From an uncultured Chloroflexota bacterium (GTDB lineage Bacteria; Chloroflexota; Dehalococcoidia; UBA2247; RBG-13-53-26): DNA of 12,650 nucleotides. This document shows positions 1-7,350 of this stretch, in pieces. The stretch is taken from positions 1-12,650 of the forward strand of contig CALMBS010000511.1 in assembly GCA_937860285.1 (NCBI GenBank), in the 5' to 3' direction. The position numbers were made by a program, and so were the translations under genes. The notes under the pieces are model-generated. The model made no database searches, was not told the DNA's origin, and saw nothing but the letters and a program-made list of their open reading frames with translations. Every line of letters begins with the position of its first letter. The first letter of the stretch is position 1.

Positions 1-409
1 ACCACGTAGGTGAAGGTCGCCGTCCCCGGAGCGCTGAAGATGGCCGGGTCCACCGTCTTCTCGATGGCGATGGCCGGGTTCTGGCTGAAGGTGATGGTGG
101 CGTCGTCAGTGGCAGGCTCACTCTCGTCGCTGTCCGCCGTGGCCCAGTTGGTGATGGCTGCCCCAGCGTCAATGTCGGCCTGCGTGATGGCCCTGGTGGC
201 CGTGAAGGTCCAGGTCTCGTCAAGGTCCAGCTGGCCGTCTTCATCCGTGTCGCCACCGGTGTAAGCCGCCTGGAAGTCGTCGGAGGCGTCACCCGGGCTG
301 GCATTGTCGTCCGTCACCACCACGCTGGTGAGGGACACGTTGCCGATGTTGGTCACCACGTAGGTGAAGGTCGCCGTCCCCGGAGCGCTGAAGATGGCCG
401 GGTCCACCG
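1..409 (-). repeat. Near-identical DUF11 tandem repeat, 354-nt period
   Basis: Bases 1-55 are identical to bases 355-409, an offset of 354 nt or 118 codons. Both copies encode DPAIFSAPGTATFTYVV. The left copy is cut by the window edge, so the identical tract may be longer. The preceding DUF11 unit (about 440-795) is clearly diverged, so only the most C-terminal visible units look recently duplicated. Confidence 0.9.
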
Positions 410-3170
410 CCTTCTCCAGATGGATTCCGGGGGCCGATCCGAAGTAGCTCGAAGGATCCGAGGCCGTCACCGGCTCGCCTGCGGGAGGCGTCCCGGTGGC
501 TGTGCCCAGGTTGTCGTACTGCCCCGCCACTGCGGTGCCAGTGGCCTCGAACGTCCAGTTCTCGCTGAGGTCCAGCAGCCCGTCATTGTCCGTGTCGCCG
601 ATGTTGTGGACGGTGTCGGCGCCCAGAACAGTGGCCGGAACGACCCCGCTCACATTGTCCGTCACGCCCACATCGCTCAAGGGAACATTCCCGGTATTGG
701 TCACGGCATAGGTCCAGATCACGTTCTCGCCCGCGGGGATGGTTAGCCCATCGGAGCCGTTGGTCACCTTCATTATGGCTATGCCCGGCGTCGGCACGAA
801 GAATCCGGCGTCGATGGTCGTGTTGGTTTCCCCGGCAGTCCATGAGATTGCGGCCGTCCGGCCAGTGGTCGCATCTGCGTCGCTGTCCAGAGCGTCATCC
901 GCACCCTGGTCCTGCGGCGAAGCATCGTAGCCAGCCGGCTTGACGAACTCGACAATGTAGCTGCCGGAGTCAAGTCCGGTGAAGGCGTAGTATCCGTCGG
1001 CATCGGTGGTGGCAGTGGCGATGAGAGTGGTGCCGTCTGCGGCGTAGAGATTGACGATGACACCCTCGATCCCTGCCTCACCCGCATCCTGGATCCCATT
1101 GGCGTTGGCATCGTGCCACACGAAGTCCCCAATGCCTCCCAGGGGCGTGACATCCTCAAACGGCACCTCGATGCCAACAGCGGTAGCTGATCCGCTGTTC
1201 AGGATCTCCACCGTTCCCGGCGACACCGGATCGTTGATGATGACACGGAGGGTCACCGTGATGGAGCCGCGAACGGGAATGGTGCCCACGTTGACGCCGC
1301 TACCATCAAGCGGAAAGGCAGTGCCGCTGCCATCATCGGGGATCGGACTCCCCGCCGTCTGGTTGTAGGTGCTGCCAGGCACGTAGGTCGTCTCCGCCGG
1401 CAGGTTGTCCCGGAGAATCACATCCGGCACGGGAGCGCGGCTGATGTTGTTGATAACGATGGTGTACTCGAGCTCGTCACCTTCGGTGATAAAACCGTCT
1501 CCGTCGTTGTCGGCATAAAGTGTGCCGTTCTTGCCGGCGCTGAACAGCGGGCAGGGCGGCACAGAGGTGCCGACGTCCAGGCCTGGCGTGCCGGCGCTGG
1601 CCGCCAGCGGGTCCTGCCCCCAGGCCGCCGCCAGCTTGACGCCCGGCTCCAAGACGTAGGCCAGCATCCCGGTCTGGTTGCCGTCAGGATCAAAGATCTT
1701 GGCCTGCTCCAGCTCCCTGAGATCGACCCACGCATCGTAACCGTTGCCATTGGGATCCGTCAGGTCGCCAGTCCCGGGGTCGGCATCGTAGTCTATGTAG
1801 ACGCGAACGTCCGTATTCCCATTGCCAATGGGTGTGAGCCACAACGGGTTGCCGTTCTCAGCAGACGCTATCGTCGGGTCCTTGCCAATTCCCAGACCTA
1901 CCAGCACCTGCGGAGTAAGCGAGTCCAGCGGCACCAGCGAGAAACCCCAGTCGTAGGACTGGTTATTCGAGTAGTTGCTGCTGGTGGAATCGGTCGTGGA
2001 GAAGGCATAGAAGGCGTCCCCTCCGGTGTAGAAGTGCGCCGGGGTGTTTGCCGGCAGCGCCTGTGTAGCGTATCCGCCTGCCGGCACGCTGATGGCGCTG
2101 GTTGTCAGGGCCCCTCCTGCATCACGCCTCTCGTAGGTCACGGTGATGCTGGACGCTCCGGGATTGTACAGCCAGACCGTTGTGCCGTAAGTGGACACAG
2201 TTGAAACGGGCGTGTAATAGCTGCTGGACCAGTAGGCCACCGGGAGCAGCGCCGAGTCACGGCTTTCGTAGTTCGAACCGCGGTCTCCGGTCAGGATATC
2301 GACCTGAACCGGGTTGTTGGATTCAACGAGCGCCCCCACGTTGACGCCGCCGTTCACGAACCGGCTCACGCCTTCGGCGATGGTCACCTCATCCAGGTCA
2401 CCGGCATCAGCAAAGTCGCCATCGGCATTGGCATCCACCGAGATGGTGGCGCCTCCCGGCCCGGCCATGATGGCCAGCCCCGTGTAGCTGAACATCTGGT
2501 GGTCGGTTCCGTCCGGAATATCTTCTCCCACTGGGGCACGATACTCGGTCCCCCAGTTGCTGGTGTCGTAAACCTCGACGGCGCCCGCCAGCAGGGTACC
2601 GGACCCCGAGGCCCAGCCGGTGCGGGTCACCGCCACGTTCTTCGTCGCCGCGATCTTGTCCCGGCCGTCGAAGTCTATCGCCGAGAGGTTGGTGGTATAC
2701 AGCTGGTTGTTGAGGACGATGACGGTGCCGGCCTGAATGATGTCGCTGGGCACACCCGGGGGAGCCCCGTTAGCCGTGTCGCCGTCGCCCCAGACCTGCG
2801 TGCCGCCAGGATTGCCGGCGGAATACATGTTGCCCGGATTGGCGATGTCGGCATCATAGCCGTTCTCCCACTGGTCGTAGTACACAATGGTGCCGTCGGC
2901 TATGGCCGCGATCGAGATATAGGTGGTCACAGGGTCCGCTGGTGCGTTCCCCGGCCCGCCGAACTCGATGGCCTGCAAACCCTGCAGCAGCTGGTCCTCC
3001 GGGAACGGCACATAGAAGCTCTGCACCGGCACCGGGTTGGTCTGTGCCACCCCCCGCTCCGGTGCTGCGGTCAACGTAGCGAGCGTGACCGCAGCCACCA
3101 CCGCCAGAAGCAGCAGTATCCTGCCGATCATCGAAACTGCACTGCGCCTCAGAGATCTGTAGATGCCCAT
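1..3170 (-). CDS. Giant adhesin-like surface protein with DUF11 and SdrD_B domains (N-terminal part)
   Basis: The frame is open from ATG at 3170 to the left edge, giving 1056 residues with no stop; the C-terminus is outside the window. A purine-rich site (GGGGGAGG) sits just upstream of the ATG. Residues about 16-37 form a hydrophobic export signal after a basic start. Residues about 43-500 are a large beta-rich region with motifs such as YYDQWENGYDAD and TRTGWASGSGTLLAG. From memory, similar regions precede repeats in giant bacterial surface proteins, possibly IgGFc-binding-like, but I cannot name it firmly. A first DUF11-type domain follows at about 540-672, then an SdrD_B/Cna-B-like domain at about 677-789 (GDFVWHDANANGIQDAGE). 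DUF11 units lie at about 793-910 and 914-1031, and another begins at the edge. DxDxDG loops suggest calcium binding. The gene has its own promoter and a long leader. An extracellular structural or adhesive role is inferred; no catalytic motif is seen. Confidence 0.9.
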   Translation of the reverse strand, partial: MGIYRSLRRSAVSMIGRILLLLAVVAAVTLATLTAAPERGVAQTNPVPVQSFYVPFPEDQLLQGLQAIEFGGPGNAPADPVTTYISIAAIADGTIVYYDQWENGYDADIANPGNMYSAGNPGGTQVWGDGDTANGAPPGVPSDIIQAGTVIVLNNQLYTTNLSAIDFDGRDKIAATKNVAVTRTGWASGSGTLLAGAVEVYDTSNWGTEYRAPVGEDIPDGTDHQMFSYTGLAIMAGPGGATISVDANADGDFADAGDLDEVTIAEGVSRFVNGGVNVGALVESNNPVQVDILTGDRGSNYESRDSALLPVAYWSSSYYTPVSTVSTYGTTVWLYNPGASSITVTYERRDAGGALTTSAISVPAGGYATQALPANTPAHFYTGGDAFYAFSTTDSTSSNYSNNQSYDWGFSLVPLDSLTPQVLVGLGIGKDPTIASAENGNPLWLTPIGNGNTDVRVYIDYDADPGTGDLTDPNGNGYDAWVDLRELEQAKIFDPDGNQTGMLAYVLEPGVKLAAAWGQDPLAASAGTPGLDVGTSVPPCPLFSAGKNGTLYADNDGDGFITEGDELEYTIVINNISRAPVPDVILRDNLPAETTYVPGSTYNQTAGSPIPDDGSGTAFPLDGSGVNVGTIPVRGSITVTLRVIINDPVSPGTVEILNSGSATAVGIEVPFEDVTPLGGIGDFVWHDANANGIQDAGEAGIEGVIVNLYAADGTTLIATATTDADGYYAFTGLDSGSYIVEFVKPAGYDASPQDQGADDALDSDADATTGRTAAISWTAGETNTTIDAGFFVPTPGIAIMKVTNGSDGLTIPAGENVIWTYAVTNTGNVPLSDVGVTDNVSGVVPATVLGADTVHNIGDTDNDGLLDLSENWTFEATGTAVAGQYDNLGTATGTPPAGEPVTASDPSSYFGSAPGIHLEKAVDPAIFSAPGTATFTYVVTNIGNVSLTSVVVTDDNASPGDASDDFQAAYTGGDTDEDGQLDLDETWTFTATRAITQADIDAGAAITNWATADSDESEPATDDATITFSQNPAIAIEKTVDPAIFSAPGTATFTYV

Positions 3171-3445
3171 CGTCCTCCCCCTTACACTCAGTTTTGCGCG
3201 CGAACACCACCAGCCACAGGGCGTGGCTGCAACCGCATTTGCCGTATTCCCGCGGGCGGCCCCCCTTGCCCGCCTGTTCAGAAAACGCAAACCGACCCAT
3301 CAAGGGTCGGTTTCACTGCTGGCTCCCTGCCGCCTTAGTGACCAAGTACAGGCGACAGATCAATGCCCCCCTCGTTGCGCCAAGCGACAGATTGACTTTG
3401 TTGGATCTACTATGTCTGGTTGAGACAGCCACCCTCCTGCTGTCT
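3171..3445 (-). promoter_or_regulatory. Long 5' leader of the giant adhesin gene
   Basis: If transcription starts about 7 nt after the -10 box at 3452-3457, the leader is about 275 nt. It begins with a perfect 7-bp hairpin (3423-3429 with 3439-3445), which would cap the 5' end of the mRNA. A 10-bp hairpin lies mid-leader at 3289-3313. A GC stem GCGGGC/GCCCGC lies near 3255-3277, and a perfect 7-bp stem CAGCCAC/GTGGCTG at 3211-3229 is about 40 nt before the start codon. The 9-mer ATCTGTCGC occurs twice (3352-3360 and 3384-3392). I do not recognise a known riboswitch core. Regulation through the leader is an inference from its length and hairpins. Confidence 0.5.
3289..3313 (-). terminator. Perfect 10-bp hairpin, terminator or attenuator
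   Basis: AAACCGACCC (3289-3298) pairs with GGGTCGGTTT (3304-3313) around a 5-nt loop. On the minus strand the stem ends in TTT, then GCG, then TTTT, an imperfect U-tract. It lies about 315 nt beyond the stop of the gene ending at 3629 but downstream of the promoter at 3452-3480. It could therefore end readthrough from the operon and also attenuate the adhesin leader. The hairpin is certain; termination is inferred, and the symmetric A/T ends would allow activity in both directions. Confidence 0.5.
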
Positions 3446-3451
3446 GCCTCA

Positions 3452-3480
3452 TAGATATCATGAATATTCGTGCATGTCAA
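3452..3480 (-). promoter_or_regulatory. Sigma70-type promoter for the adhesin gene
   Basis: On the minus strand there is a perfect TTGACA -35 box (3475-3480), a 17-nt spacer and TATCTA (3452-3457). The hexamer is preceded by TG one base upstream, an extended -10 that would offset the weak match. The stretch around it is noticeably more A+T-rich than the rest of the window. The predicted start is near 3445. Confidence 0.55.
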
Positions 3481-3628
3481 GTTATGCCGATATAGGACAC
3501 GTTCCATGTGAATCTAGTCTCAGCAATCATCCGGTCTGACCCGCCGTTCAGCCACGACCGCATGCAGCGCGACCCGCAACGCGGCTTGGCTGCCCGCCAG
3601 TGTTCTGGGGCCGCAGGCTCCGCCCGCT
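3481..3628. other. Intergenic spacer downstream of the operon, nothing recognised
   Basis: This is the 148 nt between the stop at 3629 and the promoter at 3452-3480. It is GC-rich near the gene end and more A+T-rich towards the promoter. I see no gene, clear intrinsic terminator or RNA in it. Any terminator for the operon would have to be the hairpin at 3289-3313 or a factor-dependent site. Confidence 0.5.
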
Positions 3629-5938
3629 TCAGGTATCCGGGGTCACCCCTGCAGGCACGCCGACCAGGCCAACGGGACCGCAGGGATTGCCGGCCCCATC
3701 CTCCCCGAATGGCTCGATCGTCGAGCTGATGGCCATGGTGCCGTTGTGGGTGCCATGGCCATTCTTCACCACTATCACGAAATGGAGCTCGTCCGTGGCA
3801 CCCAATCCCAGGAAATTGGGGGTGACTACCTGCACGTCAGGGTCGTAGTACAGCCTGAACGCGTCGTCGCTGCCCAGGCACACGCCGTAGCTGATGTTCC
3901 AGTTGCTTCTGTCTCCCAGCGGTGAGCCGCTGACCAGCGCCGTGCCCGTACTGGTCCCCATGAAGAGGAACCCCATGTCGTCCTGCCGAATGGACACGTG
4001 GGCCCATGTGTTGCCGATGTTGCGCACGGTGGCCCTGTTGGTTTGTCCTGTCCCTGCCAGCCCACTTCCCCAGTCCACGTCTCCAACCACAGATGCCTCC
4101 ATCCCCAGGTCGACTGAACCGTACGCGATACCGCTGAAGTCAACCTCGACGCCAGAGACCGGCACATAGGTAAATGAGCCTTCGAGCGCGTCGGCGCGGT
4201 TGGCGTCCTGGTCCACCGCCCAGACGCGGACGGCATAGTCCCCCGCCGGATCATCGTAGGCTACCGTTTCTGTCCCCACCCAGAGTCCGGCAGTGCCCTG
4301 AGGAATCATCCCGTCCGGCCCCGCAAGCTCCTCCAGGACGTCTGTGGAGGCAGGGTCAATGAGACCGGATAAATAGGCCGCATTGATCCGCGCGACAGCC
4401 TCAACAGGATCGTCAATGCGGGTGAAGGCCACCCGGTACTTGAATCGGCTGGCAGCGCCATCCGGATCATTGCGCTCCCTGCAGGGGGATGGTGAATCGG
4501 TTGGATAGTACGCGTAGCAGAAGACTTCCTGGAGGTCGCCGCCGTCCTCAGAATCGGCCACGACTGCGTAGTAGTGTACCGTCTTGACCGTGCCCCATGC
4601 CAGCGTGGGATTGATCTGCGCTCCCGTTACCAGGTGATCGGGATCGCCGGACTCCAGCTCCGTGCCGGGCTCCTGTTGCCACATGCAAAAGACGGTCGGC
4701 GTCAGGTCCGTGCCTTTTGACTCCGAAAAGCTGGCCATGACGGTAGAATTCTCGGTCATGGAGACGGTGGTGCTGAGGGAAGCGGGATCCGCCACAGGGC
4801 CTGTCCAGTTGTCGAACTGCCAGCCGTCTGCCGGGGTGGCCGTGATGGCGACCACTTCCCCTTCAAGGTAAGCATGCTCGCCAACGGCCGGCGTGGTCTC
4901 GCCCTTGCCGGCCACCTTCACGGTCAGGGTATACTCTTTCGCCGGAACGATGGTGTCATCCTGCGTGAAGAGCGCGTTCACTACCTTGTCCCCGTCGATG
5001 ATGATAGAAGCGGTGGTTGTGCCCCCGCTGAAACCGTCGAACGTCCACCCGGTTTCGGGCTGCGGCGTGAGAACGACGACATCCCCCCAGTGATACGTCT
5101 GCTGATCCGGCGTCCGGACCACGGTGCCCGATCCGGTGATGTTGATGGTCAGCGTGTACTCAATCTGGGAGAAGTTGGCGGCAACGGTGCGGTTGTCGGT
5201 CATCGAGACCGTGGTGCTGGGAGAAGCGTGGTCCGCCACAGGACCTGTCCAGTTGTCGAATTGCCAGCCGTCCCCCGGACTGGCGGCAATGGCCACCACT
5301 TCGCCCTCCGGGTAATCGTGATCGCCAACAGGCGGCGTCGTCCCACCATAGCCGAACGCCGCCATAGTCAGCGTGCACTCGTCTGCCCGGGGCGGGTCGT
5401 CCTGGTCCTGCGTGAAAAGCGCGTCCACCGCCTTGTTGCCGTCGATGGTAACGGTATTGGTGGTGGCGTCCCCGGTGAAACCGCCGAAGGTCCACCCGGC
5501 CTCCGCCTGGGGCGTCATGGTGACAACGTCCCCCCAGTGATATGTCTGCTGGTCCGGCGTCCGGACCACACTGCCCGACCCGGTAATGCCCATGGTCAGC
5601 GTGTACTCGATCCGGGAGAAACTGGCGGCAACGGTGCGGTTGTCGGTCATGGTCACAGTGGTATTGGCACAGGTGAAATCAGCCACGACCCCGGTCCAGT
5701 TGTCAAACTGCCATCCATCCAGCGGGGTGGCCGCGATGTCGACCACCTCCCCGTCGTAGCACCAGTGGCCACCCGCCTCCGGTGAGGTGACACCGTCTCC
5801 GTTGACCACGACCGTCAGGACGTAGATCGCGTCCTCAGCACTCACCGGGGTCCCGGAGACGGTCATGGAGACGAGGAGCGTGATAATAGCCAGAAACAGG
5901 GTCAACCTGGTCCCGGGCGAATGCCTGTCCCGATTCAT
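3629..5938 (-). CDS. Secreted protein: five InlB-type repeats fused to a two-part surface module
   Basis: 769 residues. The start at 5938 (MNRDRHSPG) is chosen over the ATG 51 nt upstream because GGGAGG lies 5 nt before it and the signal peptide follows directly. Residues about 10-35 are a signal peptide ending near PVSA. Residues 39-406 hold five divergent InlB B-repeat (PF18998-like) units with GWQFDNWTG or GWTFxGF cores. Residues 417-744 are homologous along their length to the protein encoded at 7351-8541, sharing SGDP, TVRNIGNTWA, QDDM and TPNFLGL. No C-terminal transmembrane helix or LPXTG is visible, so it is probably released or held by partners. It is the last gene of the operon, 59 nt after its neighbour's stop. 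InlB-type repeats elsewhere are extracellular stalks. Function is inferred as surface structural or adhesive; no enzyme motif is seen. Confidence 0.92.
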   Translation of the reverse strand: MNRDRHSPGTRLTLFLAIITLLVSMTVSGTPVSAEDAIYVLTVVVNGDGVTSPEAGGHWCYDGEVVDIAATPLDGWQFDNWTGVVADFTCANTTVTMTDNRTVAASFSRIEYTLTMGITGSGSVVRTPDQQTYHWGDVVTMTPQAEAGWTFGGFTGDATTNTVTIDGNKAVDALFTQDQDDPPRADECTLTMAAFGYGGTTPPVGDHDYPEGEVVAIAASPGDGWQFDNWTGPVADHASPSTTVSMTDNRTVAANFSQIEYTLTINITGSGTVVRTPDQQTYHWGDVVVLTPQPETGWTFDGFSGGTTTASIIIDGDKVVNALFTQDDTIVPAKEYTLTVKVAGKGETTPAVGEHAYLEGEVVAITATPADGWQFDNWTGPVADPASLSTTVSMTENSTVMASFSESKGTDLTPTVFCMWQQEPGTELESGDPDHLVTGAQINPTLAWGTVKTVHYYAVVADSEDGGDLQEVFCYAYYPTDSPSPCRERNDPDGAASRFKYRVAFTRIDDPVEAVARINAAYLSGLIDPASTDVLEELAGPDGMIPQGTAGLWVGTETVAYDDPAGDYAVRVWAVDQDANRADALEGSFTYVPVSGVEVDFSGIAYGSVDLGMEASVVGDVDWGSGLAGTGQTNRATVRNIGNTWAHVSIRQDDMGFLFMGTSTGTALVSGSPLGDRSNWNISYGVCLGSDDAFRLYYDPDVQVVTPNFLGLGATDELHFVIVVKNGHGTHNGTMAISSTIEPFGEDGAGNPCGPVGLVGVPAGVTPDT
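4721..5824 (-). repeat. Alternating A-B-A-B-A array of InlB-type repeats
   Basis: The five units are about 65-73 residues each, at residues 39-110, 112-176, 188-259, 261-325 and 336-406. Units 1, 3 and 5 share GWQFDNWTG and STTVSMT-like strands. Units 2 and 4 share VVRTPDQQTYHWGDVV. At the DNA level the B units line up with a 447-nt offset (for example CCCCCAG at 5084-5090 and 5531-5537). This shows that an A-B pair was duplicated as one block. Confidence 0.88.
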
Positions 5939-5997
5939 GGAAACCTCCCTGCCCATCGACTCCGGACTATCCCCATTGCGCGCTGTCACCTCGCCGT

Positions 5998-7251
5998 CTA
6001 CGAAGCGTATCGTTTCCCGTTCCTGGTGGCGGCGTACTGCTTCCGGGCCCCGGCACCCGATTGGCGGCGCCGCAGAATCACGGCGGCCACAACCGCGAGA
6101 ACCAGGGCTCCCCCGATGCCTCCGAGGACGAAGGGCAGGACGCTGCTCATCCCTGAACCCCCACCGGTGACGGTGAAAGAGATCTCCCTGTTTTCGGTCT
6201 GCTTGCCCTCATAGGCGACGTGCGCCTTGAGAGCGTATTCCCCGCTCTTGGCCAGCTTAAGATAAGCAGTGAGGACAGACGTCTCCGCTACTGGCACCAG
6301 GGCCTCTTCGCTCTCCAGGGCCTCCGTCAGAGCCCCGTCGCGGTAGACCTCGAGCACAAGCTTGGCCCGGCAGTCAGCCTGGCCTGTGCTCTTGAAGCTG
6401 CCCTGCACCTTGAGGGTAGTGTCCACCTTCGGCTCGCCCTCATAAGCCAACTCGGTGAATTCCCCCGTTTTGGTGAGACTGCCTGGGGGCAGGACCTTGA
6501 AGGCCACCTCCCTGGTGCCGATGGCCCCGCTGCCCAGGGATAGGCTCACCCGAGCCCTGTAGTCTCCCAGCAGCCCGGAGGTCTCACCCCACTCCACCGG
6601 TATGACGGCTTCCGTTCCGGCCATCACGCTGGTCTCGGCCTCCCCGAACTCGGCCACTGTGGCGTTGTCTTTGATCACGGCGCAATTGATGGCGGGACTG
6701 ACGGCCACATTCCCGGTATTCCTGAATTGCACTCCCAGGCGCAAGGGGAGACCGGCCTCGATATCCCGGGTAGTGACATTGTGAAGTATTCCACTGATCG
6801 ACTGGTCGCCCCCAACAACGATGGTGATGTCCGAATGGGCCTGCAGTACCGCGGAGACCCCCGTGCCATCGATATCCTGGACCGGGACAGTCTCCACATA
6901 GACGGTGGCGCCAAAAGTGCCGTTGGGCGTGTCGGATGGCACAGCCACATCGATCAACACGTAGGTGCTGCTGGCCGCCTCGATCCGCAGGCTCTGGAGC
7001 GGTGCTCGGGTCTCGAGGTCGCTCAATGACAGCCATGCGCTCGCCTGTCCCTCGACCCGGAGATTGTATTCCACGGCCTCTGTCTGACTGGGATTGAAGA
7101 CAGTCACGGTCCTCTGGTAGGACTGGCCGCGCACGGCATCGATCTGCAGCGCAGCGGGCCCCATGGCCACCCCCGTTCCGTGGACCGCTGGGACCGGCAA
7201 CCACAAGGCCAGCAGACAGGTGAACGCCAGCAGAAACACCACCCTCTTCAT
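5998..7251 (-). CDS. Single-pass membrane protein with stacked Ig-like domains (DUF916/NEW3-like)
   Basis: 417 residues. The ATG at 7251 is preceded by GGAGGG at 8 nt and opens a typical signal peptide (residues 1-24), so the longer upstream reading is unlikely. Residues about 27-148 resemble NEW3/DUF916-type sandwiches (RGQSYQRTVTVFNPSQTEAVEYNL; TPNGTFGATVYVE). Residues about 149-255 (FRNTGNVAVSP) and 256-362 look like two further Ig-like domains. A transmembrane helix at about 370-393 is followed by a basic cytoplasmic tail starting RRR. The protein would sit outside the membrane with a short inner tail. It lies between two genes for paralogous secreted proteins and fits an anchor or assembly partner for them, as WxL-interacting proteins do in Firmicutes. 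The partner role is inference; the topology is well supported. Confidence 0.92.
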   Translation of the reverse strand: MKRVVFLLAFTCLLALWLPVPAVHGTGVAMGPAALQIDAVRGQSYQRTVTVFNPSQTEAVEYNLRVEGQASAWLSLSDLETRAPLQSLRIEAASSTYVLIDVAVPSDTPNGTFGATVYVETVPVQDIDGTGVSAVLQAHSDITIVVGGDQSISGILHNVTTRDIEAGLPLRLGVQFRNTGNVAVSPAINCAVIKDNATVAEFGEAETSVMAGTEAVIPVEWGETSGLLGDYRARVSLSLGSGAIGTREVAFKVLPPGSLTKTGEFTELAYEGEPKVDTTLKVQGSFKSTGQADCRAKLVLEVYRDGALTEALESEEALVPVAETSVLTAYLKLAKSGEYALKAHVAYEGKQTENREISFTVTGGGSGMSSVLPFVLGGIGGALVLAVVAAVILRRRQSGAGARKQYAATRNGKRYAS

Positions 7252-7275
7252 ATCGATATCCCTCCAGACTGGGTT

Positions 7276-7311
7276 GGGGTGCGCGGGTCCACCTCGCAAC
7301 CCGCGCACCCC
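7276..7311 (-). promoter_or_regulatory. Perfect 13-bp GC-rich hairpin between operon genes
   Basis: The arms at 7276-7288 and 7299-7311 (GGGGTGCGCGGGT with ACCCGCGCACCCC) are fully complementary around a 10-nt loop. No U-tract follows, so it is not a standard intrinsic terminator. It lies 39 nt after the stop of the upstream gene and 24 nt before the next start codon, leaving that gene's ribosome site free. It probably protects or processes the upstream message, or lowers expression of the two downstream genes. Confidence 0.8.
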
Positions 7312-7350
7312 TGTGCCCGTTGTTCCTAGGTGCGGTTCAGCTCCCCGGCA

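Noticed and set aside
583..1750. Several short minus-strand frames suggesting a broken gene left of 3170
   Set aside because: Reading from ATG at 3170 gives one uninterrupted frame to the window edge, so there is no frameshift; the short frames are in other phases.
2499..3338. 279-codon open frame on the plus strand
   Set aside because: It is antisense to the signal peptide and N-terminal domain of the adhesin and to its leader; the composition is that of a shadow frame.
4874..5785. 303-codon open frame on the plus strand
   Set aside because: It is antisense to the InlB repeat array. Its apparent internal repeats simply mirror the repeats of the real gene.
4721..5824. Regularly spaced repeats as a possible CRISPR array
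   Set aside because: The periodicity is about 447 nt, in frame and protein-coding, with no short palindromic repeats.
5939..5989. Upstream ATG giving 17 extra residues to the gene ending at 3629
   Set aside because: The ribosome site and the signal peptide both point to the ATG at 5938.
7252..7308. Upstream start giving 19 extra residues to the gene ending at 5998
   Set aside because: It would run through the 13-bp hairpin and place the signal peptide internally; GGAGGG supports the ATG at 7251.
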